From Allobosea sp. BK604 (GTDB taxonomy: Bacteria > Pseudomonadota > Alphaproteobacteria > Rhizobiales > Beijerinckiaceae): a stretch of 64,000 nt of DNA. The number at the start of each line of letters is the position of its first letter. Position 1 is the stretch's first letter. The position numbers and the translations under genes are program-made. The notes beneath the pieces were generated by a model. That model was not told the origin of the DNA. It worked only from the letters and a program-made list of their open reading frames with translations, and did no database searches. Location: the NCBI RefSeq assembly GCF_004341515.1, contig NZ_SLZF01000007.1, positions 124,001 through 188,000 of the forward strand, read 5' to 3'. This document shows, piece after piece, positions 34,064 to 41,584 of this stretch.

Positions 34064-34513
34064 TCAGTTCGTCTTCGGTGCGGCGGAGAGGGCCTTCTCG
34101 AGGTCCTCGCGTTCCTCGCAGCCGCCCGGGCAGAGCTTGACCAGTTGGGCGAGATTGGCCTGCGCCTTGGCGATCTCGCCGGTCTCGACATAGAGCTCGC
34201 CCTGGTATTCGAGCGCGCCCTTGTGGTTCGGGTCGAAATCCAGCGCCTTGCGGTAATAGGTCAGCGCCGTCTTGTGGTCGCCGCTCTTGCGCAGGCTGAA
34301 GCCGAGCAGGTTGTAGACATCCGGGTGCTGGACGCCCTGATCGATCATGCTGTTGAGGTCGGTGATCGCGACCTTCCAGTCCTTGGCCTTGATCGCGGTC
34401 CGGACGGCGGCGAGATCGGGCGAGGTCACCGTCGGCGTCGTATCGACGGCGAAGGCGGCGTTGGCGAGCGTGAGGCTGGCTGCGAGCGTGGCCAAGGCAA
34501 ACATGCGGTTCAT
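34064..34513 (-). CDS. Exported tetratricopeptide repeat protein
   Basis: A 149-residue protein with a Sec signal peptide (LATLAASLTLANAAFA, cleaved near residue 23). Two to three TPR units follow: DVYNLLGFSLRKSGDHKTAL, TYYRKALDFDPNHKGALEYQ and GELYVETGEIAKAQANLAQL. A Cys pair (CPGGCEE) lies near the C-terminus and could form a disulfide. It likely acts as a periplasmic protein-interaction scaffold. It sits between the DoxX and MBL-fold genes in the same orientation, 28 bp from DoxX. Confidence 0.87.
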   Translation of the reverse strand: MNRMFALATLAASLTLANAAFAVDTTPTVTSPDLAAVRTAIKAKDWKVAITDLNSMIDQGVQHPDVYNLLGFSLRKSGDHKTALTYYRKALDFDPNHKGALEYQGELYVETGEIAKAQANLAQLVKLCPGGCEEREDLEKALSAAPKTN

Positions 34514-34583
34514 GTCGATCTCCTGAGTGTTGGTGTGTCGCGGGGGAGTGTGGGCGGCAGGGCTCCGCCGCCCGCTGGCGGGT

Positions 34584-35555
34584 TCAGGCCTTGGCGGGCG
34601 TGAAGGCGTAGGCGGCGCCGTCCTTGGCGAAGCTGCCGAGGCCCGGGAACGGGAAATGCGCGCCGCAGATCAGCATCTTCTCGGCCAGGACCCGTTCGAT
34701 CAGCCCGCGGCGCGTCTCGACCGCGAGGGCGCTGTCCTGGTCATAGGTTCCCTGCCAGTCCGGGTGCGGCGCGAGCAGGGCCGGGACATAGAAAGTGTCG
34801 TTCGACATCATCAGCTGCTCGTTGCCGGAGCTGACATGATAGGCGGCGTGGCCCGGCGTGTGGCCCGGCGCCTTGACCAGCCTGACGCCGGGCGCGACCT
34901 CGGGTTCGCCCTCGACGAGGCGAAAGTTCTTCCAGCCGGGGAAAACGGCGTTGATGCGCTGGCCGAGCGCCTTGCGTGCTTCGGGCAGCGCACCGACCCG
35001 GCCGGGCTCGGTCCACCATTTGTACTCGGTGGCGCTGACGACGATCTCGGCCTGCGGGAAGACCGGCGCGTCGGTGTTCCGGTTCATCAGGCCGAAGATA
35101 TGGTCCGGATGGAAATGCGACAGCAGGATCGTGTCGATCCTGGCCGGATCGATGCCTGCGGCCGCCATGTTGCTGGCGAGCTTCGTCGCCGTCGGTTGCC
35201 ATTGGCCGGCGCCCGAGCCGGAATCGACCATGACATAGCGCTCGCCGAGCTTGAGCACGACGACGGTGAGCGGGATCGAGACGAAGGCGGTGGTGAGCCC
35301 GGCCTTGGCGAGGGCCTCCTTGGTCTCGTCGATCGAGGCATTCTTGATGAAGGCCGGATCATGCGGCTTTTCCCAGATGCCGTCATAAAGCGCGGTCACC
35401 TCGATCGAGCCGACCTTGTAGCGATGGAAGCCGACGGCAGGATCGGGCGTTGTCTGTGCCTCCGCCTCGTCGATGAAGGCGAAGGGCTTGTCCAGGCCAA
35501 AGGCAGCAGCCAGCGAAGCCGCGACGAGGGCGTCGCGACGAGAGGGATGGAACAT
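34584..35555 (-). CDS. Exported MBL-fold metallo-hydrolase
   Basis: A 323-residue metallo-beta-lactamase-fold protein. The metal motif is ILLSHFHPDHIFGL (His-x-His-x-Asp-His, near residue 150). A conserved Asp follows the strand YVMVDSGSGAGQ, and later His residues lie in KAPGHTPGHAAYH and LICGAHFPFPG. The N-terminus SRRDALVAASLAAAFG resembles a twin-arginine signal, so the enzyme is likely periplasmic. It diverges from the ECF sigma gene at 35750 with GGGAATAAA on both strands between them, suggesting sigma control. The substrate is unknown; lactonase or hydrolase activity is typical of the group. Confidence 0.87.
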   Translation of the reverse strand: MFHPSRRDALVAASLAAAFGLDKPFAFIDEAEAQTTPDPAVGFHRYKVGSIEVTALYDGIWEKPHDPAFIKNASIDETKEALAKAGLTTAFVSIPLTVVVLKLGERYVMVDSGSGAGQWQPTATKLASNMAAAGIDPARIDTILLSHFHPDHIFGLMNRNTDAPVFPQAEIVVSATEYKWWTEPGRVGALPEARKALGQRINAVFPGWKNFRLVEGEPEVAPGVRLVKAPGHTPGHAAYHVSSGNEQLMMSNDTFYVPALLAPHPDWQGTYDQDSALAVETRRGLIERVLAEKMLICGAHFPFPGLGSFAKDGAAYAFTPAKA

Positions 35556-35627
35556 GGAACGCTCCCGAAGGTGGTGTGGCGAGCGCCGCAGCGGCGTCGC
35601 AACATCGGAGATTCAGGAAGACGGCGA

Positions 35628-35636
35628 TTTATTCCC
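35628..35636 (-). promoter_or_regulatory. Candidate ECF -35 element, leftward
   Basis: The minus strand reads GGGAATAAA, about 75 bp before the MBL gene start. The same 9-mer is on the plus strand at 35670-35678. A matching pair of -10 elements could not be set with confidence. Confidence 0.4.
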
Positions 35637-35669
35637 GCGATCTGCGTCGCCCGGAAATTGCAGCGCCAA

Positions 35670-35678
35670 GGGAATAAA
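35670..35678 (+). promoter_or_regulatory. Candidate ECF -35 element, rightward
   Basis: GGGAATAAA lies 72 bp before the sigma factor gene. GGAA-type -35 cores are typical for ECF sigma factors, and autoregulation is usual. It mirrors the element at 35628-35636. Confidence 0.4.
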
Positions 35679-35749
35679 GCGGCCGCGATTGGGATAGGAT
35701 GCCCGAGGGGCCACGTTCCGCCCCGAGCGCCACAGGCATCGGCTGACCC

Positions 35750-36310
35750 ATGGCTTCCCCCTCGCGCTTCGAAGAGCTGGCGCTGCCGCATATGGAGGCG
35801 GCGTTCAATCTGGCGTTCTGGCTGCTGCGCTCGCGCTCCGATGCCGAGGACGCGGTCCAGGAAGCCTATCTCCGGGCATTCCGCGCCTTTGACGGCTTTC
35901 GCGGCGACGAAATCCGGCCCTGGCTCTTCGCCATCGTCCGCAACGCCGCCTATCGCAGCCTCAACCTGCGCCGACGCGCCGCCAACGTCGTCTCGCTCGA
36001 CGAAGCCTTGCCGGGCGCCGGCGGCGAGCCCGGTCCGGCCTTCCAGATCGCCGCCGACGAGCCCAGCGCCGAGGAGGCGATGATCGGCGCCGACGAGCGC
36101 GACCTGGTGCGCCGTGCTCTCGCCGAATTGCCGCCGGCCTTCCGCGAGGTCGTCGTGCTGCGCGAGATCGAAGGGCTCGGCTATCGCGAGATCGCCGAGA
36201 TCACCGGCACCGTGGTCGGGACCGTGATGTCGCGCCTCGCGCGTGGCCGTGAACATCTGCGCAAGACGCTTGCCCGCAAGGCCGGGAAGGACCAATCCAA
36301 TGCCATGTGA
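35750..36310 (+). CDS. ECF-type RNA polymerase sigma factor
   Basis: A 186-residue sigma-70 family ECF factor. Region 2 covers AFNLAFWLLRSRSDAEDAVQ and EAYLRAFRAFDGFRGDEIRP (about residues 20-65). Region 4 covers RALAELPPAFREVVVLREIE and GLGYREIAEITGTVVGTVMS (about residues 120-165). Sigma regions 1 and 3 are absent, as expected. Its stop overlaps the anti-sigma start by 11 bp. It likely transcribes itself and the divergent MBL-TPR-DoxX-DUF1269 set in response to an envelope or redox signal sensed by the anti-sigma factor. Confidence 0.95.
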   Translation: MASPSRFEELALPHMEAAFNLAFWLLRSRSDAEDAVQEAYLRAFRAFDGFRGDEIRPWLFAIVRNAAYRSLNLRRRAANVVSLDEALPGAGGEPGPAFQIAADEPSAEEAMIGADERDLVRRALAELPPAFREVVVLREIEGLGYREIAEITGTVVGTVMSRLARGREHLRKTLARKAGKDQSNAM

Positions 36311-37067
36311 CCAGCCCTTCGACCGCGTCAGCGCCTATATCGACGGCGAGTTGCCGGCGGAGGAGCGCCGGGCCTTCGCGCTCCATCTGGAAACCTGCCC
36401 CGCCTGCGCGAGCCTTGCCACCGAGCTGCGGCAGATCGGCCGCTCGCTCGCCGCCTCGGGCCGCGAGCCGATGCCGTCCGAACTCCCGTCCCGCATCAGG
36501 CTTGCCCTGGCGCAGGCCGCCGATAGGCCGGAAGAGCCTGCCGCGCCGGCCCCCCGGCTGCGGCGCTGGCCGGTCCCGGTCATGCTGCGCCAGGCGGCGG
36601 CGATCCTCGTCGCCTGCCTCGTCTCCTCGCTCGCGACCTTGTGGTTCGTCACCGGCGCCTCGCAGGGACGGCTCCTCGAGCAGGACCTGCTCTCCGCGCA
36701 TGTCCGTTCGCTGCTGCAGGACAGCCCGATCCAGGTCGCATCCTCCGACGCCCACACGGTCAAGCCCTGGTTCGCCGGCAAGGTCGATTTCTCGCCCGAG
36801 GTGCGCGATCTCGCGCCCCAGGGCTTCCCGCTGGTCGGCGGCCGGCTCGATTCGATCGGCGGCAAGCGGGTCGGCGCGCTCGTCTACAAGCGTCGCCTGC
36901 ACCTGATCAACGTCTTCGCCTGGGCGACGCAAGGTTCTGACGCGGCACCGTCCCTGTCGACGCGTAGCGGCTATAATTTGCTGACCTGGACGCGCGGCGG
37001 CGTCGCCTATGCGGCGGTGTCCGATCTCGACGGCAAGGAACTCGAGCGGCTTGCCGAACTGCTCTGA
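36300..37067 (+). CDS. Transmembrane anti-sigma factor with zinc-finger N-terminus
   Basis: A 255-residue protein. The N-terminal PFDRVSAYIDGELPAEERRA then HLETCPACASL is the His-x3-Cys-x2-Cys zinc anti-sigma motif (ZAS). A single membrane helix, QAAAILVACLVSSLATLWFV, lies at about residues 98-117, and the periplasmic C-terminal domain is about 135 residues. The start MPCDQPFD at 36300 overlaps the sigma gene end, so the two are translationally coupled. It would hold the ECF sigma inactive at the membrane until a periplasmic signal arrives. Confidence 0.92.
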   Translation: MPCDQPFDRVSAYIDGELPAEERRAFALHLETCPACASLATELRQIGRSLAASGREPMPSELPSRIRLALAQAADRPEEPAAPAPRLRRWPVPVMLRQAAAILVACLVSSLATLWFVTGASQGRLLEQDLLSAHVRSLLQDSPIQVASSDAHTVKPWFAGKVDFSPEVRDLAPQGFPLVGGRLDSIGGKRVGALVYKRRLHLINVFAWATQGSDAAPSLSTRSGYNLLTWTRGGVAYAAVSDLDGKELERLAELL

Positions 37068-37095
37068 CGCATCGGCCCGGACAGTGGCTTGCGGC

Positions 37096-38604
37096 TTACT
37101 CTCCCGCCGCTTCCTTCGCCGCCTCGATGGCGCTGCCGCGCAGCGGCATCTCCTTCATCATCAGCAGGAAGGCGAGCGCCAGCGCGAAGCCGAGGCAGGT
37201 CGCGGCGAAGACGTACTGGAACAGCGTCACCATGGTGGCGCGGTCGACCGAGCCGGCCCTGAGCGTCTCGGCCGAGAGGCCGGCCCCACTCGAGCCCATG
37301 CCGCCGAGCACGATCGCGCCGAACACCGCGACGATCAGCGCGCCGCCGATCTGCCGGAAGAAATTCGCAGTCGCGGTCGCGGTGCCCAACTGGTGCGGCC
37401 TGACCGCGTTCTGGATCGAGACGGTCGCGACCGGCAGCAATGTGCCGAGCCCGAGGCTGATCACCGCGAGCAGGCAGACGAAGGGGATGAGCGGCAACGT
37501 GCCGGCGCCATAGGCCAGCAGCGCCGTGCCGATGACCGCGACGGTGAGGCCGATCATCGGCACGCGCTTGTAATGCGTCAGCTTGGTCATGGCGCGGCCC
37601 GACGCGGTGGCGCCGATCACGGTGCCGCAGCTCAGCGGGATCAGCCCCATGCCGGAATTGGCGGCGGAGAGGCCGGACACGGTCTCGAAATAGAGCGGAA
37701 GGTAGATGGTCAGGCCGATGAAGGTGCCCATGCCGAAGCCGGCGGCGATCGTGCCGGCGCGTACCACCGGATTGGCCAGCACGTCGAGCGGGATCAGGGG
37801 CTCATCCGCCCGCTTCAGCCGCGCCGCGAAGCCGATCCAGAGCAGGATCGAAAGGCCGACCAGCCCGAAGATCTGGGCGGAGAGCCAGGGATAATGCGTG
37901 CCGCCCCAGCTCAGCGCGAGCAGCAGCGTCATGGTCGCGCTGGTCATCAATAGCGCGCCGAGCAGGTCGAGCTGGTGCGGCCGCTCGTGCCGGGGCAGGC
38001 GCTTCAGCGCGGAATTGGTCATGTAATAGGCGAAGAGGCCGATCGGCAGGTTGATCCAGAAGATCACGGGCCAGCCCACTGTCTCCGAGATCACGCCGCC
38101 CAGCACCGGGCCGAGCAGCGAGGAGGAGACGAAGACGCCGGCGATATAGACCTGATATTTGCCGCGGTCCTTCGGTGGGACCATGTCGGCGATGATCGTC
38201 TGCGCCAGCGAGATCAGCCCGCCGCCGCCGAGACCCTGGACGAAGCGCGCCATCACCAGCAGCCAGAGCGAGGGCGCCAGCGCACAGGCGACCGAGCCGA
38301 TGATGAAGACCACGATCGCCGTCAGCATCGTCACGCGCCGGCCGTGGATATCGGCGAGCTTGCCGTAGAGCGGCGTCACCGCGGTCGAGGCGAGGAGATA
38401 GGAGGTGACGATCCAGGGCAGATGGGCGACATCGCCGAGTTCGCGCCCGATCGTCGGCATTGCGGTCGCGACAATGGTCTGGTCGAGCGCCGCCAGGAAC
38501 ATGGCGAGCACGATGCCGATCAGGATCGAGCGGATATCGGCCTCGGTGAGGGCCGGCCTTGCATGGGCGCCATGAAGCTCGCCCGGTTCGACCCGCTTAT
38601 CCAT
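37096..38604 (-). CDS. DHA2-family MFS multidrug exporter (EmrB/QacA type)
   Basis: A 502-residue inner-membrane protein with about 14 hydrophobic helices. FLAALDQTIVATAMPTIGRE is motif D1 of the drug:proton antiporter 14-spanner family. LADIHGRRVTMLTAIVVFII is the loop 2-3 motif A, and GVFVSSSLLGPVLGGVISET is motif C. It exports drugs or toxic metabolites using the proton gradient. No membrane-fusion partner (EmrA) or regulator is adjacent, and it converges with the anti-sigma gene. A short GGTTAC-CGTAATCC palindrome lies just upstream of its start. Confidence 0.93.
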   Translation of the reverse strand: MDKRVEPGELHGAHARPALTEADIRSILIGIVLAMFLAALDQTIVATAMPTIGRELGDVAHLPWIVTSYLLASTAVTPLYGKLADIHGRRVTMLTAIVVFIIGSVACALAPSLWLLVMARFVQGLGGGGLISLAQTIIADMVPPKDRGKYQVYIAGVFVSSSLLGPVLGGVISETVGWPVIFWINLPIGLFAYYMTNSALKRLPRHERPHQLDLLGALLMTSATMTLLLALSWGGTHYPWLSAQIFGLVGLSILLWIGFAARLKRADEPLIPLDVLANPVVRAGTIAAGFGMGTFIGLTIYLPLYFETVSGLSAANSGMGLIPLSCGTVIGATASGRAMTKLTHYKRVPMIGLTVAVIGTALLAYGAGTLPLIPFVCLLAVISLGLGTLLPVATVSIQNAVRPHQLGTATATANFFRQIGGALIVAVFGAIVLGGMGSSGAGLSAETLRAGSVDRATMVTLFQYVFAATCLGFALALAFLLMMKEMPLRGSAIEAAKEAAGE

Positions 38605-38906
38605 CGGTTACCGTAATCCGTCCTGTCTCAGGGGAATGGCTTTAGTTTATTATCAGCGCCAGCCATGCGCCAGCGTCGGGGGTGCAGGGCGGCACTGCGG
38701 CAGGCGAGTGAGCAGGTGCAGCATGCCGCCACAGCGCCGCCCTTTTGCTTTGCTGGCATCCTGCTACGCTTGAGCGCCGGACTGGAGGGTGGAAGCCGGT
38801 TTTCGGAAAGATCGGCAGTGTCTCAGTATGAAATCTCGCGTCGTTGACGCGCCTGTCGCCAGCCCGGCTTCGTCCCTATATGCTTAGCGGGAAGTATGGG
38901 GGCGAC
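38605..38906. other. 302-bp stretch with no convincing gene
   Basis: The region upstream of the MFS gene is lower in GC than its surroundings, with TTTAGTTTATTATC at about 38641-38654. Codon use gives no convincing ORF. It probably holds the MFS promoter. I see no repeat-family copy here. Confidence 0.5.
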
Positions 38907-39173
38907 ATGGAAACGATCACGTTCACCACGAGTGCGATGTTCATGCGATGGGCTCGTCTCATGGTTAGGGACAAAGCAGAGTATTATGATCGGAAACCGG
39001 TTTCCAGGCAGCTCTGGATTTATGGTGATGGTCACGTCGAGGAAACGGGATACGTAAGCAAGGCGGAACGATGCTTGCGAATTTCGAATTCGTCATCAAG
39101 ACCGGCATGGGGGAACTGGAACACTCTAAAGAGCGCCGGCTCGTGCAAGATATCGATGCTCGCGGCGGCGTAG
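38907..39173 (+). CDS. Hypothetical protein, doubtful
   Basis: An 88-residue frame starting METITFTTSAMFMRWARLMV, with a GGGGGCG ribosome-site-like tract just before the ATG. The first 55 residues look protein-like and charged; the last 30 are Ser/Asn-rich and look out of frame. From 39071 another frame overlaps it and looks better, so a frameshift near 39060 joining the two is possible. GC content is lower than in the neighbours. No family recognised. Confidence 0.3.
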   Translation: METITFTTSAMFMRWARLMVRDKAEYYDRKPVSRQLWIYGDGHVEETGYVSKAERCLRISNSSSRPAWGNWNTLKSAGSCKISMLAAA

Positions 39174-39217
39174 CCATAACAATACGCTGGCCCGACGCGG
39201 CAAAGGGCGACCTGTAA
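39071..39217 (+). CDS. Hypothetical small protein, possibly the 3' part of a frameshifted gene
   Basis: A 48-residue frame from the ATG at 39071, preceded by AAGGCGGA. It includes FEFVIKTGMGELEHSKERRL and ITIRWPDAAKGDL, which reads like a compact alpha/beta peptide. The stop TAA at 39215-39217 abuts the ATG of the next frame. It overlaps the 38907 frame, so only one of these can be real over 39071-39173. No family recognised. Confidence 0.35.
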   Translation: MLANFEFVIKTGMGELEHSKERRLVQDIDARGGVAITIRWPDAAKGDL

Positions 39218-39391
39218 ATGCCTAAAGGCCCCAAAGGCGAGAAGCGCCCCGCAAGGCTGGACCAAATAGAGCGGCCATCTTTCCCGCCCGTGAGCGCAAG
39301 CTGCATGGCCTCCCCAAATTTGGGATACGCCCGATTAAGACCCCGCTACTACCGAAAGATTCGATGCGTTGACAATGGCCTGGATGGGTGA
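39218..39391 (+). pseudogene. Remnant of an MPKGPKGEKRPA-type small protein
   Basis: A 57-residue frame beginning MPKGPKGEKRPA. From memory, small basic proteins of Hyphomicrobiales genomes begin MPKGP-x-G-x-KRPADVIG and continue with an RIATGE motif. Here the match ends after KRPA, and the rest (RLDQIERPSFPPVSASC...) has none of that motif, so the body appears lost by deletion or recombination. The frame ends 7 bp before the next gene. Its start is directly coupled to the 39071 frame. Confidence 0.35.
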
Positions 39392-39397
39392 GGACGG

Positions 39398-39775
39398 ATG
39401 CGCCGGTTTCTCCTGCTTGCGTTCGCCGCCTGCCTGCCGGCTTCCGTCGACGCGCTCGAGCTCACCGGCAATTACGGCTATGCCGGCGAATGGGGCCTCA
39501 GCGCCAGCCTGAGCGAGATCGGTACCGGCCGCGGCCAGGCCCGCTACTATTCCGGTCCGATCCGGCTCAAGCATCTCGCGATCTGCGGCCCAGGCGAGGC
39601 GCCGGAGAAATCCGGAGAAATCCGCATGAGCCGCGTCGGCAGGGACCGCTATGCCGCCAGCCTTACCGTCGATGGCGAGCAATGCAGCGTGGCCGGCGCG
39701 CTCTCGCCGAACGAAGTGGCCTTCGCGCGCTGCGGTGAGAAGGCCCAGGTTCCGCTGCGGCTTTGGGAGAAGTAA
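39398..39775 (+). CDS. Hypothetical secreted protein
   Basis: A 125-residue protein with a clear Sec signal peptide (MRRFLLLAFAACLPASVDA, cleaved near residue 19), followed by LELTGNYGYAGEWGLSASL, a beta-rich body and two Cys (LAICGPGEAP and GEQCSVAG, with a third in FARCGEKAQ). It probably folds as a small periplasmic beta-protein. No domain recognised. The next gene begins one base after its stop (GTG at 39777), suggesting co-translation. Confidence 0.65.
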   Translation: MRRFLLLAFAACLPASVDALELTGNYGYAGEWGLSASLSEIGTGRGQARYYSGPIRLKHLAICGPGEAPEKSGEIRMSRVGRDRYAASLTVDGEQCSVAGALSPNEVAFARCGEKAQVPLRLWEK

Positions 39776-39776
39776 A

Positions 39777-40052
39777 GTGGCTGAGCGACTGTGCCTTGTC
39801 TGCGATCATATCTTTCACAATACCCGCCCTATCTGCCATGTCGTCTTCCTTGAGGGCGGCGACATTCAGGTGGATTGCGGTGAGGACGACCACGGAGACG
39901 ATGAGAATTTCTACAAGAGCTTTCGTCCGGTTGGTCTGAACCACCTCATCGATCGGGACGAGGATATCGCTGATCTATTGCTTCACGAAGCACCGGGTTT
40001 CAGCTTTGGCCGCGAGGCCCCGGGGCATGCTTGGACGCGATATTATATTTGA
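39777..40052 (+). CDS. Hypothetical protein with Cys/His N-terminus
   Basis: A 91-residue protein starting at the GTG at 39777, with GGGAGAAG just upstream inside the preceding gene. The N-terminal LCLVCDHIFHNTRPICHVVF has Cys-x2-Cys plus His and Cys, a possible small zinc site. An acidic stretch (CGEDDHGDDENFYKSF) follows, and the C-terminus is GREAPGHAWTRYYI. The frame is open upstream within the preceding gene, but that part is out-of-frame coding. No family recognised. Lower GC than the surroundings suggests a recently acquired island. Confidence 0.6.
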   Translation: MAERLCLVCDHIFHNTRPICHVVFLEGGDIQVDCGEDDHGDDENFYKSFRPVGLNHLIDRDEDIADLLLHEAPGFSFGREAPGHAWTRYYI

Positions 40053-40183
40053 GCTTGTATTGCGGAGACGATCATCCAAGAGCCTCGTCCAGTCGTTCAG
40101 AACGTGCCGGCGACCTCCCTGAACACCTGTTGGCCATCGCCCAGGAACGGACAGCAAGCCCCGATCAGGCGGGAGAAGAGACC

Positions 40184-41119
40184 TCAAACCAGCTCCCCGA
40201 AGCTCTTCAGGTACTTCATTCCCGTATCGCACATCACTGTCACGATGGTCGCTCCAGCCGCCATCTCCTCGGCCAGTCGCAGCGCCGCGACGACATTCGC
40301 GCCGGTCGAGCTGCCGCAGAACAGGCCTTCCTCACGGGCCAGTCTGAGCGCCATCGCCCGCGCCTCCTCGGTCGAGACCCGCTCGATCCGGTCGGCGGTG
40401 CCATCCTGCCAGAGCGGCACGACGAAGCCGGCGCCGATGCCGTCGATCTTGTGCGCGCCCGACGGGCCGCCCGAGAGCACTGCCGATTCCGCCGGCTCGA
40501 CCGCGACGATGCGGATGCGCTCGTCATGGCCGCGCAGCGTCTCGGCCGTGCCGCGCAGCGAGGCGGCGGTGCCGACGCTCTGGACGAAGGCGTCGATCCG
40601 GCCTTCCCTCTGGCGCCAGATCTCCTCGCCCAGCCGGTGATAGGCGGAGAGCTGGTCGCAGTTCCTGAGCTGGTCGGTCCAGAAGGCGCCGGTCTCCGCG
40701 GCGATGACCCGCGCGGCCTCGATCATGTCGCGCGTCAGCTTCTCGGTCGTCCGGCCGCCCTCGCTCGGGATCACCTCGAGCCGGGCACCGAGCAGCCGCA
40801 TTTGGTCGAGCTTCTCCCTGGCGAAGGCATCGGACGTGACGATGTGCAGCGGATAGCCCTTCACCGCGCAGACCAGCGCAAGGGATACGCCGGTGCTGCC
40901 GCCGGTATATTCGACCACCGCCCCGCCGGGTTTCAGCCGGCCATCGGCCTCGGCCGCCGCGATCATGGCGAGCGCCTGGCGGTCCTTCAAGCTGCCGGTC
41001 GGGTTCTCGCTTTCGATCTTCAGCAGGATGCGCGCGCCCTTTGCCGGCGTGATCCTCCGCAGCGGCAGGAGCGACGTGTTGCCGATGCGGTCGAGTATGG
41101 TCGGTTGCGTCTCGCTCAT
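40184..41119 (-). CDS. Cysteine synthase family PLP-dependent enzyme
   Basis: A 311-residue fold-type II PLP enzyme. IGNTSLLPLRRI opens the domain, and ESENPTGSLKDRQALAMI carries the PLP-binding Lys. EYTGGSTGVSLALV sits where cysteine synthases have the TSGNTG substrate loop, so the Asn of that loop is replaced. CGSSTGANVVAALRLA near residue 265 is the phosphate-binding loop. Members make Cys, cystathionine or related amino acids, or degrade them. The altered substrate loop suggests a substrate other than O-acetylserine. It stands alone. Confidence 0.88.
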   Translation of the reverse strand: MSETQPTILDRIGNTSLLPLRRITPAKGARILLKIESENPTGSLKDRQALAMIAAAEADGRLKPGGAVVEYTGGSTGVSLALVCAVKGYPLHIVTSDAFAREKLDQMRLLGARLEVIPSEGGRTTEKLTRDMIEAARVIAAETGAFWTDQLRNCDQLSAYHRLGEEIWRQREGRIDAFVQSVGTAASLRGTAETLRGHDERIRIVAVEPAESAVLSGGPSGAHKIDGIGAGFVVPLWQDGTADRIERVSTEEARAMALRLAREEGLFCGSSTGANVVAALRLAEEMAAGATIVTVMCDTGMKYLKSFGELV

Positions 41120-41197
41120 GCTGCCTGCTCCGGTGTCGGTGCAAGGCTTATGGCCGCATAGCAGGCGTTCAGAGGGTACGGAATCCGGACCGCCGGC

Positions 41198-41584
41198 TCA
41201 CGCGATCCTGGCGCCGCGCCCGGCCAGAAGCTCGCGCAGCACCGAGCGGTGACAGCGCGCCTCGTCCTCGCAATAGCAGCCGACCGAGAGATCGCTCTTG
41301 TGTGAGAGCGTCGCCACCAGATCGAGCGCATGGCGCGCCGCAGGCTCACTCATCTCGGCCTTGAAGGCGCGGGTGAAGTGGCTCCACTCCTTGTCGGTGG
41401 TCGCGCCCTGAGCCTCCTTCACCAGCTCGGCACTGGGGGAAAGTTGCGGATACCAGACATCGAACCAGTCATCCGCGGCATAACGCTCCTTGCGCACGCC
41501 GCGCGGCAGTCGCCGGACAGTGCCGATGCGCGTGCCCTCCTGCGGGTGGCGCGGCGTGCCGAGCCGGACGATGCGGAGCGTCAT
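41198..41584 (-). CDS. DUF488-family protein
   Basis: A 128-residue DUF488 protein. It starts MTLRIVRLGTPRHPQEGTRI, then WFDVWYPQLSPSAELV, with a C-terminal LSVGCYCEDEARCHRSVLRE, the Cys/His/Arg motif typical of this family. Function is unknown. The start overlaps the stop of the HxlR gene by ATGA (41581-41584), so the two are translationally coupled. The frame is open well upstream, but that stretch lies within the HxlR gene in another frame. Confidence 0.85.
   Translation of the reverse strand: MTLRIVRLGTPRHPQEGTRIGTVRRLPRGVRKERYAADDWFDVWYPQLSPSAELVKEAQGATTDKEWSHFTRAFKAEMSEPAARHALDLVATLSHKSDLSVGCYCEDEARCHRSVLRELLAGRGARIA

Noticed and set aside
38965..39306. 113-codon minus-strand frame
   Set aside because: It is Ser/Pro-rich with no ribosome site and overlaps plus-strand frames with more protein-like composition; neither is certain, but the minus frame is the weaker.
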